This document shows positions 40,290 to 48,903 of a stretch of 64,000 nucleotides of DNA, one piece after another (the first letter of the stretch is position 1; the number at the start of each line of letters is the position of its first letter). Position numbers and translations under genes: made by a program. The DNA comes from Xanthomonas dyei. GTDB taxonomy: Bacteria > Pseudomonadota > Gammaproteobacteria > Xanthomonadales > Xanthomonadaceae. The notes under the pieces are model-generated. The model saw nothing but the letters and a program-made list of their open reading frames with translations. It was not told where the DNA came from and ran no database searches. The stretch covers positions 1 to 64,000 of the forward strand of contig NZ_MDEE01000013.1 in NCBI RefSeq assembly GCF_002939865.1, in the 5' to 3' direction.

Positions 40290-43200
40290 TCACGCCGTTC
40301 CCGGCACTGCGCGCGTCGGCACCACCAAGCCTTCGATCAGGTCGACCAGTCCGGGGGGCTCCACCGGCTTGCCCATATGCGCATCGAAACCGGCCGCCAC
40401 CGCACGGTCGCTGTCTTCTTCGCGCACATAAGCAGTCAGCGCGATTGCCGGAATATGCCGTGGCAGATCGGCGCGACCGGCACGCACGGTGCGGATCAGG
40501 TCGTAACCATCGCGCAGCGGCATCGCGATATCGCTGACCAATACATCGAATGCCGCAGCGGCCAGATATTGCTCGGCGGCATCCACCGAGCCGGCCGCCT
40601 GCACCTGTGCGCCGGCAAATAGCAGAAACTGCAGCACCGCCTCGCGCGAATCCTGATCGTCGTCGACCAGCAGCACCCGCACGCCGTCCAGCCGCCCATG
40701 GCAATCAGCCGGAAGTGGCCCATGCTGGCTCGACTCCACCGAAGGCGGGCGCAGGCCACTGACCCCATGCTGGAACGGCAGCACGATGGTGAACATCGCC
40801 CCCTTGCCTTCGCCAGCGCTGGAGGCCCCGAGGCTGCCGCCATGCAGGTCCACCAACTGACGTGAGATCGACAACCCCAGCCCCAGTCCGCCAACCCGAC
40901 GCGTGGTGCCGGCATCTGCCTGCCGAAACCGATCGAACACGTGTGGCAGAAATTCCGGCGCGATGCCGATCCCGCTGTCCTGCACGCATAGCCGCAGGCG
41001 CCCGTCCTCCGCATCCAGGCCCACGCGTACGGTGCCACCGGGTGCGGTGAACTTGAGCGCGTTGCTGAGCAGATTGGTGAGCACCTGCTGCAAGCGCCCG
41101 GCATCGCCAAAGAACCACAGCTCGCTCCCAGCCGGTGCATCCAGTTCCAGTGCAATGTCGCGCGCCAGCGCGGCCGGCTGCATCAGTTCTACTGTGCTGT
41201 GCGCCAACCCGGCAATGTCGAAATGCTCGGACTGCAAACGGATCTTGCCGGACAGGATCGCGCTCATATCCAGCAGGTCGTCGATAATCTGCGTCTGCGC
41301 GCGCGCTACGCTCGATGATGACCAGACCTTTTGTGAGGTTCTCCGGCGCGAAGCTCTGCGACTGCATCAGTCGCGACCACCCCAGGATCGCGTTGAGCGG
41401 TGTGCGCAATTCGTGGCTGAGCGTGGCCAGGAATTCGTCTTTGACCCGGCTGGCATGTTCGGCCTGACCGCGTGCAGTGGTTTCCGCCTGCAGCGACAGC
41501 TTGAGCTTGGCATCCACGCGCGTGCGCTCGATCACGATGCCGGCCAGGTGCGATGCGGAGCGCGCCATTGCCTGTTCGCGCAGCGAGGGCAGATACGGAC
41601 GGTCGTAGTAGATGTTGAGCGTGCCCAACACCTGACCATCGCTGGACAAGATCGGCGTGACGCAGCACGCCACGATGCCCAGCATCGCCGAGACCGCATG
41701 GTGAGGGCCGAAGCTTGGATCGGCCTGGAGATCGGCACAGATGACCTGCCGGCCAAGATGTGCGGCACGCGAACAAGGCGGCCCATCCGGACCGATCGGC
41801 ACCGGCTCGAAGTTGCCGTGATACGCAAGCGGAAAGTGCGGCGCCGAGCCGAAGCTCAGGGTATGCCGCACCTCGTCCAGCACCATCACCGAGCAATACA
41901 GCCCAATCTCACCGCGCGCCTCCACGCTCAAGGCAATCGCATCCAGCACCACCGGCAACGGTGCGCCGGTGGTGATCAGGCTCAGGATTGCGCGGTCGGA
42001 CGCGGTGGCATCTTCGATGTGCTTGCGTTCGGAGATATCGGTGAGCGAGCCGATATGCCCGAGAAAACGCCCATCGCTGGCGAAATGCGGCGAGGCAGTA
42101 TCGATGCACCAGCGGTACTGGCCGTCGTGGCGGCGCACCCGGTATTCGGCCAAAAATTCGCCGTGCCGTTCCAGTGCCTGTTCGAACGCCAACCGCACGC
42201 GTCCGGCATCGTCCGGATGCATCACATCCCACCAGCCCTGATCCAGCGCCTGATCTTCGGCTTGTCCGGTGAAGTGGTACCAGCGCGGGTTCCAGTACAC
42301 GCAATCGCCTTGCGCGTCTGACATCCAGATCATGGCCGGCACCGTCTCGCACAGCGCACGGAAGCGGATTTCGCTCTCGCGCAGTTGCTGCTCGAAGGTC
42401 CGGCGATCGTGAATGTCGGTGTAGGTGCCGATCCATTCGCTGATGCCGCCATCGTCGCCACGGACGGGCAGGGCGCGCACCAGATGCCAACGCACCTGGC
42501 CATCGTGGCGCAGCAATTCGCACTCGATCTCGTAGGGGCGCGCGTCGAACAATGCGTCCTGCCATGCCTGCACCGACAGCTGCAGTCCGTCGGTGGTGTG
42601 GGCCCGATGCCACGCGGCGCTCTCGTTGTCGCTCGGATCCAGCCCGGTGTATTCGTACCAGCGTTGATTGAAGTAGTGCGGCTGCCCATCCGGCCCGGCG
42701 ATGAAGATGATCTGCGGCAAGGTGTCGGCAAGCCGGCGCAGACGCGCTTCGCTGGCGGCCAGTTGCTGCTGCGCCTTGGCCCGCTGCATCGACTCCCAAC
42801 AGCGCGCCGCCACCAGCCGCACCAGCTCGATCTCGGTCGACAACCAGCGTCGCGGTGCGCGTTGATGCACGCCGATTGCCGCGACCAGCCGGCCATGTTT
42901 ATGCAGCGGGATTGCCAACGACGCGCGCAAGCCGGAGTGGCGATACTGCTCGGCCACATAGTCCGGCGCACCTGGCGCCATCGCATCGGTGGTGAACCAC
43001 GGCCGGTTCGCCAGCAGCGCATCGCGCAGGCCTTGGGCCACTTCCATCGGGAAGTCGCCTTGCAGGCTCGGCATGTCCTGCACATGGTCGCTGATTACAT
43101 GCATGGTGCTGCCATCTTCGGCCGCCAGTCCGAACGCACAGCGATTGGCCTGCAGATGTTCGCCAAGCAGGCGCACGCTGGTGTCGATGACGTGCCGCGG

Positions 43201-44058
43201 GTCCGAGACATGCTGCAAGGCGTCTTCGAGCATCAGCAGAAAACTGTCGCGACTCTCGATGCGTCGCTGCGCAGTCACGTCGAAGCCGTGCACCAGAATC
43301 GCATCGACGCGACCATCGCTGTCGCGCATCGGCTGGTACAGAAAGTCGACGAACGTTTCGTCGAGCGTGCTGCCGGGTGTGCGCTGCAGATAGGCCGTCA
43401 TCGATTCGCCGATGAAAGGCTGGCCGCTACGACGGACCTCGTCGAGCAGGCCGAGATAGCCTTGATCGGCGATCTCCGGCATCGCCTCCAGCAAGGGGCG
43501 GCCCAGCAATGGACGCTCGCCGACAAGATCGTGGAAGCGTTGGTTGACGCTTTCGATGACGTAGTCAGGCCCACGCAGCACTGCCATGAACGCCGGCGCT
43601 TGGTCGAGCACGGGCGGCGCTGCAAGCGACACCGCGTCGCTACGCCGTTCGCGCGCAGTGCGTGCAGGCGCAGTGGCCACATACAACGCGCCTACCTGTT
43701 TGCCGGCATCCAGGATAGGACTGCACGACCATGTCGACAGATTCAATGCAGCGCCTGCGCCGCCGGGCAGGTCGCCAGCCCCGGGGATCGCGTTGAGTTC
43801 CGCAAGCGGCTGGCCGAATGCAGCAGGGTGCCGTTGGCCGAACGACGCGATGCAGGCATCGTTGTAGATGCAGCGTGCGTGCTCACTCCAGACCAATAGC
43901 ATCGGGTGCTGTGCGTGCAGACACACCGACAGCGCGGTGCGCAGTGCCTGACTGCTGCAGAGCAGCCGGTCGTTGGCGCATGCGGACGCCACGACCAATG
44001 TTGCAGTTTCGCTCGGCTCCGGTAACAGGCCGGCAAACGGCGAGGCGGCATTCTCCAT
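40290..44058 (-). pseudogene. Hybrid sensor histidine kinase split by a frameshift
   Basis: From the ATG of MENAASPFAGLLPEPSETA at 44058, one frame encodes a PAS region (about 150-260), a GAF domain (about 270-420), two PAS domains (about 430-680), a second GAF (about 690-840) and the HisKA box SHELRTPLNAILGWSRLMQ (about 880). At (GC)5, bases 41297-41306, the frame leaves homology. The expected continuation (IIDDLLDMSAILSG) lies in another frame, open from 41267 to 40290 as a 325-codon ORF with HATPase (DSGIGI, GLGLGLSIS) and a receiver domain (VSDIAMP). The first frame runs on out of phase to 40705. One missing GC unit would restore the frame. Confidence 0.85.
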
Positions 44059-44163
44059 CCAGCAACCACCTGCAAATCTTCGATGGGTGATTCTAGTGAC
44101 AACCGCTCCGGTGGCAACCGCAGCCGACACCCGGTCAGGTGGCGACGAGGCAGCGCGGTACGG

Positions 44164-44544
44164 TCAGCTACTGGCGCTGCTCAGCTGCCGCGCACGCGAG
44201 AGGGCGCCGACAAGTTCTTCGGACAGATAGGGCTTGGTCAGAATGACCCCACGTTCGAAGCCGGTGGGAATACTGCCGCTGGCAACGCCGGTCGCCAGCA
44301 CAAAGGGAATTCCGAGTTCCGACAGCAGGCTAGCAACCGGCTCGCTGGTCTGGCCATTGCCCAGGCGATAATCCAGCACGGCGATATCCGGCGCGTCGGC
44401 CCGGATCAACTGCAGCGCATCCTGCACCTCGCCGACAGGGCCAACCACGGCCGCACCGGCATGGACAAGCTGCAACTCGAGCAGCATGGCATTCATGTCA
44501 TCGTTTTCGACCACGAGTACCCGAACTCCACGCAACACCGACAT
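44164..44544 (-). CDS. Single-domain response regulator
   Basis: The 126-residue protein is a receiver domain only: the acidic pair appears as VVENDDMNAMLLE, the phosphoacceptor Asp is in DIAVLDYRL, then VLATG and the conserved Lys in ILTKPY. Nothing follows the receiver. It lies about 105 bases upstream of the split hybrid kinase on the same strand and is probably cotranscribed, acting as a phosphate sink or shuttle in that pathway. Confidence 0.9.
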   Translation of the reverse strand: MSVLRGVRVLVVENDDMNAMLLELQLVHAGAAVVGPVGEVQDALQLIRADAPDIAVLDYRLGNGQTSEPVASLLSELGIPFVLATGVASGSIPTGFERGVILTKPYLSEELVGALSRARQLSSASS

Positions 44545-44666
44545 TGCTTACTCCTTCACTAGGTCGGCCAGTATATCCAGGCTGGTCGGCCAAGGCGCTG
44601 CCGACGCCGCTTGCACCTGAATTCGTCAGGAGCGTCCTGACACTGTTCGTTTCATTCGCAAGCCGC

Positions 44667-44672
44667 TATACT
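44667..44672 (+). promoter_or_regulatory. -10 element of tRNA-Leu
   Basis: TATACT ends 10 bases before the tRNA 5' end and is followed by a GC-rich start region (GCGCGGCC), the common arrangement for stable RNA promoters. The -35 is not obvious. Confidence 0.55.
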
Positions 44673-44682
44673 GCGCGGCCAC

Positions 44683-44769
44683 GCCGAAGTGGCGGAATCG
44701 GTAGACGCAGCGGACTCAAAATCCGCCGCCCTTAAAAGCGTGTGGGTTCGAGTCCCACCTTCGGCACCA
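44683..44769 (+). tRNA. tRNA-Leu(CAA)
   Basis: An 87-base cloverleaf with acceptor GCCGAAG pairing CTTCGGC, an encoded CCA, anticodon loop CTCAAAA (anticodon CAA, reading UUG), and the long variable arm typical of tRNA-Leu. The T-arm GGGTTCGAGTCCC is present. Confidence 0.97.
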
Positions 44770-45102
44770 AGATGTTGCGGTAACAGCGAAAGCCCTTCCG
44801 GCGCAATCCGGAGGGGCTTTTTGCTGTGTGCTGTGGTGCCACGGCAAGGCTGCGGATTGACGCCAGCGCGAAGTCCGATGCGCATGCGATCGCTAGCCGT
44901 CTGCGCGCAGCAGGCATGCGCTTGTTCGCAGGTCATCGCGTTGCATGTCGTCGGTTTCGGCGCATTGCCTCATCGCCGTGGTCATGCGCGGCTAAAAGAT
45001 GCGTTTGTTCCTTACGCAACTGCGGTCTCCGGTGGCGTTGCAGGCACGCAACCATCACGCCCGGTCGGTACCGTGGAGCTCCCCTTCAAGTAGGTAGCCA
45101 CC
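44770..45102. other. Intergenic region after tRNA-Leu
   Basis: This begins with the tRNA-Leu terminator at 44789-44826. The remainder, up to the small gene at 45103, has no recognised feature. Confidence 0.5.
44789..44826 (+). terminator. Rho-independent terminator after tRNA-Leu
   Basis: AAGCCCTTCCGG pairs with CCGGAGGGGCTT around a short loop and is followed by TTTTTG. It lies about 20 bases after the CCA end. Confidence 0.88.
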
Positions 45103-45279
45103 ATGGATTTCGATGCTTCGCAGCAATTGCGTATTCTTCGCGATATCCACGACACCAAGCCGGTGTCCGACGAAGAAGGAAATTGGGCGGTGCGTGCAGG
45201 CTATGCCACGCAAGCCGAAGACGGCGACATCGATCTGACCCACGAAGGTCGCAAGGCGTTGGATGTCGGGCAGGCCTGA
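45103..45279 (+). CDS. Small acidic protein, unknown function
   Basis: A 58-codon gene beginning MDFDASQQLRILRDIHDT and ending KALDVGQA. It has a strongly acidic composition (about one fifth Asp and Glu) and consistent codon use, with the central phrase GNWAVRAGYATQAEDGDIDL. A purine-poor region upstream gives only a weak ribosome site, so the start is likely but not certain. No family is recognised. It sits alone between tRNA-Leu and the tRNA-Glu/Ala block. Confidence 0.55.
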   Translation: MDFDASQQLRILRDIHDTKPVSDEEGNWAVRAGYATQAEDGDIDLTHEGRKALDVGQA

Positions 45280-45465
45280 CCTTGCGATGCACGTGCTGGG
45301 TGGCGATGCGCGTGTGCATGCGACAGCTTCGACCGACACCGCAACCGCATGGCCGGGTGCGCCACACGCGTGTTGCATTTACGCGGCAATCAACGCTCGT
45401 GGCGGTTGCATGCTCGGTTCAACCAAGCGGTACTCGGCGCCACTGCTGAGCACTGCAAACATGCA

Positions 45466-45496
45466 TAAAAAAAGCCCCGGCAGAGCCGGGGCTTTT
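45466..45496 (-). terminator. Rho-independent terminator of the first tRNA-Ala/tRNA-Glu unit
   Basis: AAAAGCCCCGGC and GCCGGGGCTTTT pair around AGA; on the minus strand the stem is followed by a run of T residues (45466-45473). It lies just past the tRNA-Glu 3' end. Confidence 0.9.
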
Positions 45497-45503
45497 GGAT
45501 GAT

Positions 45504-45579
45504 TGGCGTCCCCACGGGGATTCGAACCCCGGTGTCCACCGTGAAAGGGTGGTGTCCTAGGCCTCTAGACGATGGGGAC
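45504..45579 (-). tRNA. tRNA-Glu(UUC), copy 1
   Basis: A 76-base tRNA with encoded CCA, acceptor GTCCCCA, and anticodon loop CTTTCAC (anticodon TTC). The 5' part GTCTAGAGGCCTAGGACACC is typical of tRNA-Glu. It is identical to copy 2 over the tRNA. It follows tRNA-Ala by about 45 bases. Confidence 0.97.
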
Positions 45580-45626
45580 GCGTATCAAAACCTCGTTGTC
45601 CAATCCAGACGGCCTAATGTCTGAAG

Positions 45627-45702
45627 TGGTGGAGCCAGGCGGGATCGAACCGCCGACCTCCTGCATGCCATGCAGGCGCTCTCCCAGCTGAGCTATGGCC
45701 CC
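45627..45702 (-). tRNA. tRNA-Ala(GGC), copy 1
   Basis: A 76-base tRNA with encoded CCA, acceptor GGGGCCA and anticodon loop CATGGCAT region (anticodon GGC). The T-arm GGTTCGATCCC is present. It is the promoter-proximal member of the Ala-Glu pair. Confidence 0.97.
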
Positions 45703-45721
45703 GCGTTGCTGCGAGCCGGCA

Positions 45722-45750
45722 ATCATAGCGACTGAAGACGGCTTTGGGAA
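45722..45750 (-). promoter_or_regulatory. Promoter of the first tRNA-Ala/Glu unit
   Basis: On the minus strand, -35 TTCCCA and -10 TATGAT are separated by 17 bases, with the -10 about 20 bases upstream of the tRNA-Ala 5' end. The segment GTCGCTAT around the -10 is shared with the second unit's promoter. Confidence 0.6.
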
Positions 45751-46360
45751 GCGGTCTGTGCAAAAAAGATCTCCGGTGCTTCGGTGCGTCGATCTGGATT
45801 GCGTGATCAGCACGAAGCTGCGCATGCGGCCAATCAATACGTCTCTTCTTGCGAGGGACCTTGCGATCAATCCGATGGCCTGGATGATTCGTCGTCGTCG
45901 TCTTCGTCGTTGCGGAGTAGGCAAGTGCTGCGGACGTCGTCTCGTGTCAGCGCGTGGGCGGCAGCATCGAAGCGCAGCCTTCAATCATCAACATCGTGAT
46001 CAGCAGCATCAAGCGCCTGCATTCGCAACCGACGGTGCAGTCGACGTTAGCGACCAATGCTCCACGTCCATGCTGTGCGCGGCGTTCGTTGCGCGACCGC
46101 ATGTGGCACTCGATGCCGAGCTTGGGTCGCCGCTGACGAGACGGGCGAGTGATCGATGCCACTGCTTGCGCATGAGATCTGCGCCACGCTCGCGCAAGCC
46201 GGTTCCAGGGAGCCCTCGTTCGGCAGGTCGCCGATGGTGTCGATGTACATTCCAGGCCGTGCGCAACGCAACGACGCTCGAACTTTTTGACACGTCCATG
46301 GCGGCAGCGAGGCTGCTACCAAGACATAGCGCAAGCGCTCATCACTGCAAAAAAACACGC

Positions 46361-46392
46361 AAAAAAAAAGCCCCGGCAGAGCCAGGGCTTTT
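46361..46392 (-). terminator. Rho-independent terminator of the second tRNA-Ala/tRNA-Glu unit
   Basis: The same stem as at 45466-45496, with one mismatch (GCCAGGGCTTTT in place of GCCGGGGCTTTT), followed on the minus strand by about nine T residues. Confidence 0.88.
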
Positions 46393-46399
46393 GGATGAT

Positions 46400-46475
46400 T
46401 GGCGTCCCCACGGGGATTCGAACCCCGGTGTCCACCGTGAAAGGGTGGTGTCCTAGGCCTCTAGACGATGGGGAC
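46400..46475 (-). tRNA. tRNA-Glu(UUC), copy 2
   Basis: Identical in sequence to copy 1 at 45504-45579 (anticodon TTC, encoded CCA). The flanking spacer differs slightly, so the copies are diverged outside the tRNA. Confidence 0.97.
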
Positions 46476-46522
46476 GCAGATCAAAACCTGAGTCGTCATT
46501 TCAGACGGCCTAATGTCTGAGA

Positions 46523-46598
46523 TGGTGGAGCCAGGCGGGATCGAACCGCCGACCTCCTGCATGCCATGCAGGCGCTCTCCCAGCTGAGCTATGGCCCC
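46523..46598 (-). tRNA. tRNA-Ala(GGC), copy 2
   Basis: Identical in sequence to copy 1 at 45627-45702 (anticodon GGC, encoded CCA). Its spacer to tRNA-Glu keeps CAGACGGCCTAATGTCTGA, also found in unit 1. Confidence 0.97.
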
Positions 46599-46615
46599 AC
46601 GAAACTGAGAACGAA

Positions 46616-46644
46616 ATAATAGCGACCGGTTAATGTTCGCGCAA
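46616..46644 (-). promoter_or_regulatory. Promoter of the second tRNA-Ala/Glu unit
   Basis: On the minus strand, -35 TTGCGC and -10 TATTAT are separated by 17 bases; the -10 ends about 18 bases before the tRNA-Ala 5' end. The context GTCGCTAT matches unit 1. Confidence 0.65.
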
Positions 46645-46699
46645 GCGCTTTTTCATTCCGATTGAGACAGCGCGTGCGCTCGGCAACGCTGCCTGACAC

Positions 46700-47161
46700 T
46701 CACTTGACGCCGTGCAGATCGCGCAGCTGCGTCGGCCGGGCGCCGAAATAGGCGGCTAGGTCGGCGATGTCCTGATCGCTCAATGCAGTGGCCTGCGCCG
46801 TCATCAACGGGTGCTGGCGGTCGCCACTGCGATACGCCTGCAGCGCATGCGCAAGATAGTCGCCGTACTGGCCGCCTAGCTTGGGATAGCTGGGGTCGAT
46901 CGGCGCATTGCCATCGGCACCATGGCAATCCACGCAGCTCTGGCCGGTGGCCTTGCCTTTGGTATGCGCGAGTTTGTCGCCAGCCTCGGCGCGACCGGTG
47001 GGCAAGCCGGCAGAGGAGCCAGAGCCGTGCTCGCCGCTGGCATGGCCGGCATCGCCGGCGGAGTGATCGGTGGATTCGACCTGGGATTGAGAGCAGGCCG
47101 CCATCGTGAGGGCAGCGACCAGGACGATGGCTAGACGCGGAGCGTGCAGGGCGTTCGGCAT
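46700..47161 (-). CDS. Lipoprotein c-type cytochrome
   Basis: The 153-residue protein starts with a lipoprotein leader (LVAALTMAACSQSQ, with Cys at the lipobox), then a Ser/Gly/His-rich linker (about 25-65). A single haem site CVDCH (about 76-80) follows. The later Met-type region is seen at HPLMTAQATALSDQDIADLAAYF, as in cytochromes c4/c553. It transfers electrons in the periplasm, anchored to a membrane. A second cytochrome c gene ends just upstream in the same orientation, 8 bases away. Confidence 0.9.
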   Translation of the reverse strand: MPNALHAPRLAIVLVAALTMAACSQSQVESTDHSAGDAGHASGEHGSGSSAGLPTGRAEAGDKLAHTKGKATGQSCVDCHGADGNAPIDPSYPKLGGQYGDYLAHALQAYRSGDRQHPLMTAQATALSDQDIADLAAYFGARPTQLRDLHGVK

Positions 47162-47169
47162 GTGGGCGC

Positions 47170-47571
47170 TTACTTGAGGGTGGACAGGAAGGCGGAGATG
47201 TCGGCGATGTCCTGCTCGGAGAAACTCTGCGCCTGCGCCTGCATGGTCGGGTGTTTGCGCTTGCCCTGGCGGTATTCGGTCAGCGCCTGGGTCAGATACT
47301 GACTGGACTGGCCGCCGATCTTGGGCACGCGGTAACTTGGGTAGGCGTTCTTGTAGCCGGTCACGCCGTGGCAGCCCTGGCAGGTATACGCCAGCAGGCG
47401 GCCATTGGAGGGATTACCGGTCGGCGCTATGGGCGCAGCGGCAGCCGATGCGGCGGCGGCAGGCGCCGGCGTGGCCGGTACGGCTGGCGTGACTGACGGT
47501 GTCGCTGATGCGCCCCCAAACGGCAGGAAGACGACCAGAGCGAGACAAGCGGCGAGCGGCTGCGGGCGCAT
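47170..47571 (-). CDS. Periplasmic c-type cytochrome (c4/c553-like)
   Basis: The ATG at 47571 gives MRPQPLAACLALVVFLPFGG, a signal peptide; an earlier in-frame start would bury it. The 133-residue protein has an Ala/Pro linker, the haem motif CQGCH (with GRLLAYTCQGCHGVTGYKNAYP) and MQAQAQSFSEQDIADISAFL near the end. It is closely similar to the adjacent cytochrome (46700-47161), so the pair probably arose by duplication and is cotranscribed. Confidence 0.9.
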   Translation of the reverse strand: MRPQPLAACLALVVFLPFGGASATPSVTPAVPATPAPAAAASAAAAPIAPTGNPSNGRLLAYTCQGCHGVTGYKNAYPSYRVPKIGGQSSQYLTQALTEYRQGKRKHPTMQAQAQSFSEQDIADISAFLSTLK

Positions 47572-47775
47572 GGTTTCGTATCCGGAAGACTGATTGAGCG
47601 TCCGCGCGTGGGGGCGTGACGGAACCGGACCGAGTATGCCTGCGATTTGGCGTGGCGCAAACGGGGTGAATACGCGAAGTTGAACAGACCATGACCTTTG
47701 GCGCATTGGCGACATGCATGCCGAGGTGGTTTACTTGCCTACAACACCTGTTCACGCATCCACTAGGACACGACG

Positions 47776-48903
47776 ATGTCGCCACGCTCCTTCTTGCCCG
47801 GCCGCAGTGGAATCTGCGCCGCAGTACTGATCTCCACCAGCCTTCTGCTGGGCGGCTGCAAGACCAGCGATGGAGAGGCCAAGGCCGCAGAAGAAAAAAA
47901 GGCCGTGGATGCAGTGCCGGTGGAAATCGCCAAGGCAGCGCGGCGCGCGGTGGCCGCCAGCTATACCGGTACCGCAGCGCTGGAGCCGCGTGCGGAAGCG
48001 CAGGTGGTCGCCAAGACCTCCGGCGTGGCACTGGCGGTGATGGTGGAAGAAGGCCAGAAGGTGTCGGCCGGCCAGGCGCTGGTGCGACTGGATCCGGATC
48101 GCGCGCATCTGGCCGTTGCGCAGAGCGAAGCGCAACTGCGCAAGCTGGAAAACAGCTACCGCCGCGCCACGCAATTGGTCGGTCAGCAGCTGGTGAGCGC
48201 AGCCGATGTGGATCAGCTCAAGTTCGATGTGGAAAACAGCCGCGCGCAGCATCGGCTGGCATCGTTGGAGCTGTCCTACACCACCGTGCAGGCGCCGATT
48301 TCCGGCGTGATCGCCTCGCGTTCGATCAAGACCGGCAACTTCGTGCAGATCAACACGCCGATCTTTCGCATCGTCGACGACTCGCAGCTGGAAGCCACGC
48401 TCAATGTGCCCGAGCGCGAACTGGCGACGTTGAAGTCGGGCCAGCCGGTGACCTTGTTGGCCGATGCGCTGCCGGGCCAGCAGTTCGTGGGCAAGGTGGA
48501 TCGCATTGCGCCGGTGGTGGATTCGGGCAGCGGCACGTTCCGTGTGGTGTGCGCCTTCGGCAAGGGCGCCGAGTCGCTGCAGCCGGGCATGTTCGGGCGC
48601 ATCCGTATCGATTACGACCAACGCAAAGACGCATTGGTGATTCCGCGCCTAGCGCTACTCGATGATGGTGAACCTGCGGTGTTCGTGGTGCGCAATGGCA
48701 AGGCCAGCCGCGTCCCGGTGAAACTTGGTTACGCCGAAGGCCCGTGGCTTGAAGTGCGGCAGGGCTTGAAGGAAGGCGATCAGGTGGTGACCGCCGGCAA
48801 GGTGGCGCTACGCGATGGCACTGCCGTGCAGGTGATTGGGCAGCCCGATCGCAAGCCGGTTGCCGCTGCCCCGGCTGCTGCGCGCGATGAGACGCACGCA
48901 TGA
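47776..48903 (+). CDS. RND efflux membrane fusion protein (lipoprotein)
   Basis: The 375-residue periplasmic adaptor begins with a lipoprotein leader (LISTSLLLGGCKTSD). The barrel-sandwich/lipoyl halves follow (VVAKTSGVALAVMVEEGQKVSAGQALVRLD, then VQAPISGVIASRSIKTGNFV), with a helical hairpin between (about 108-150) and the beta-barrel near 235-300. It links the inner-membrane pump to an outer-membrane channel. The stop overlaps the first permease (ATGA); no TolC-like gene is adjacent. Confidence 0.94.
   Translation: MSPRSFLPGRSGICAAVLISTSLLLGGCKTSDGEAKAAEEKKAVDAVPVEIAKAARRAVAASYTGTAALEPRAEAQVVAKTSGVALAVMVEEGQKVSAGQALVRLDPDRAHLAVAQSEAQLRKLENSYRRATQLVGQQLVSAADVDQLKFDVENSRAQHRLASLELSYTTVQAPISGVIASRSIKTGNFVQINTPIFRIVDDSQLEATLNVPERELATLKSGQPVTLLADALPGQQFVGKVDRIAPVVDSGSGTFRVVCAFGKGAESLQPGMFGRIRIDYDQRKDALVIPRLALLDDGEPAVFVVRNGKASRVPVKLGYAEGPWLEVRQGLKEGDQVVTAGKVALRDGTAVQVIGQPDRKPVAAAPAAARDETHA

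Larger units (their letters stand above)
45703..46399. other. Spacer between the two tRNA-Ala/Glu units
   Basis: About 700 bases. It holds the promoter of unit 1 (45722-45750) and the terminator of unit 2 (46361-46392). The middle has no ORF that I consider real: open frames here are short and have no recognisable motifs. Confidence 0.5.

Noticed and set aside
44183-44544. Response regulator and split kinase as one fused hybrid gene
   Set aside because: The receiver gene has its own start and stop with about 105 bases before the kinase start, so they are separate genes.
45695-46456. 253-codon frame between the tRNA blocks
   Set aside because: It overlaps tRNA genes at both ends and shows no domain features.
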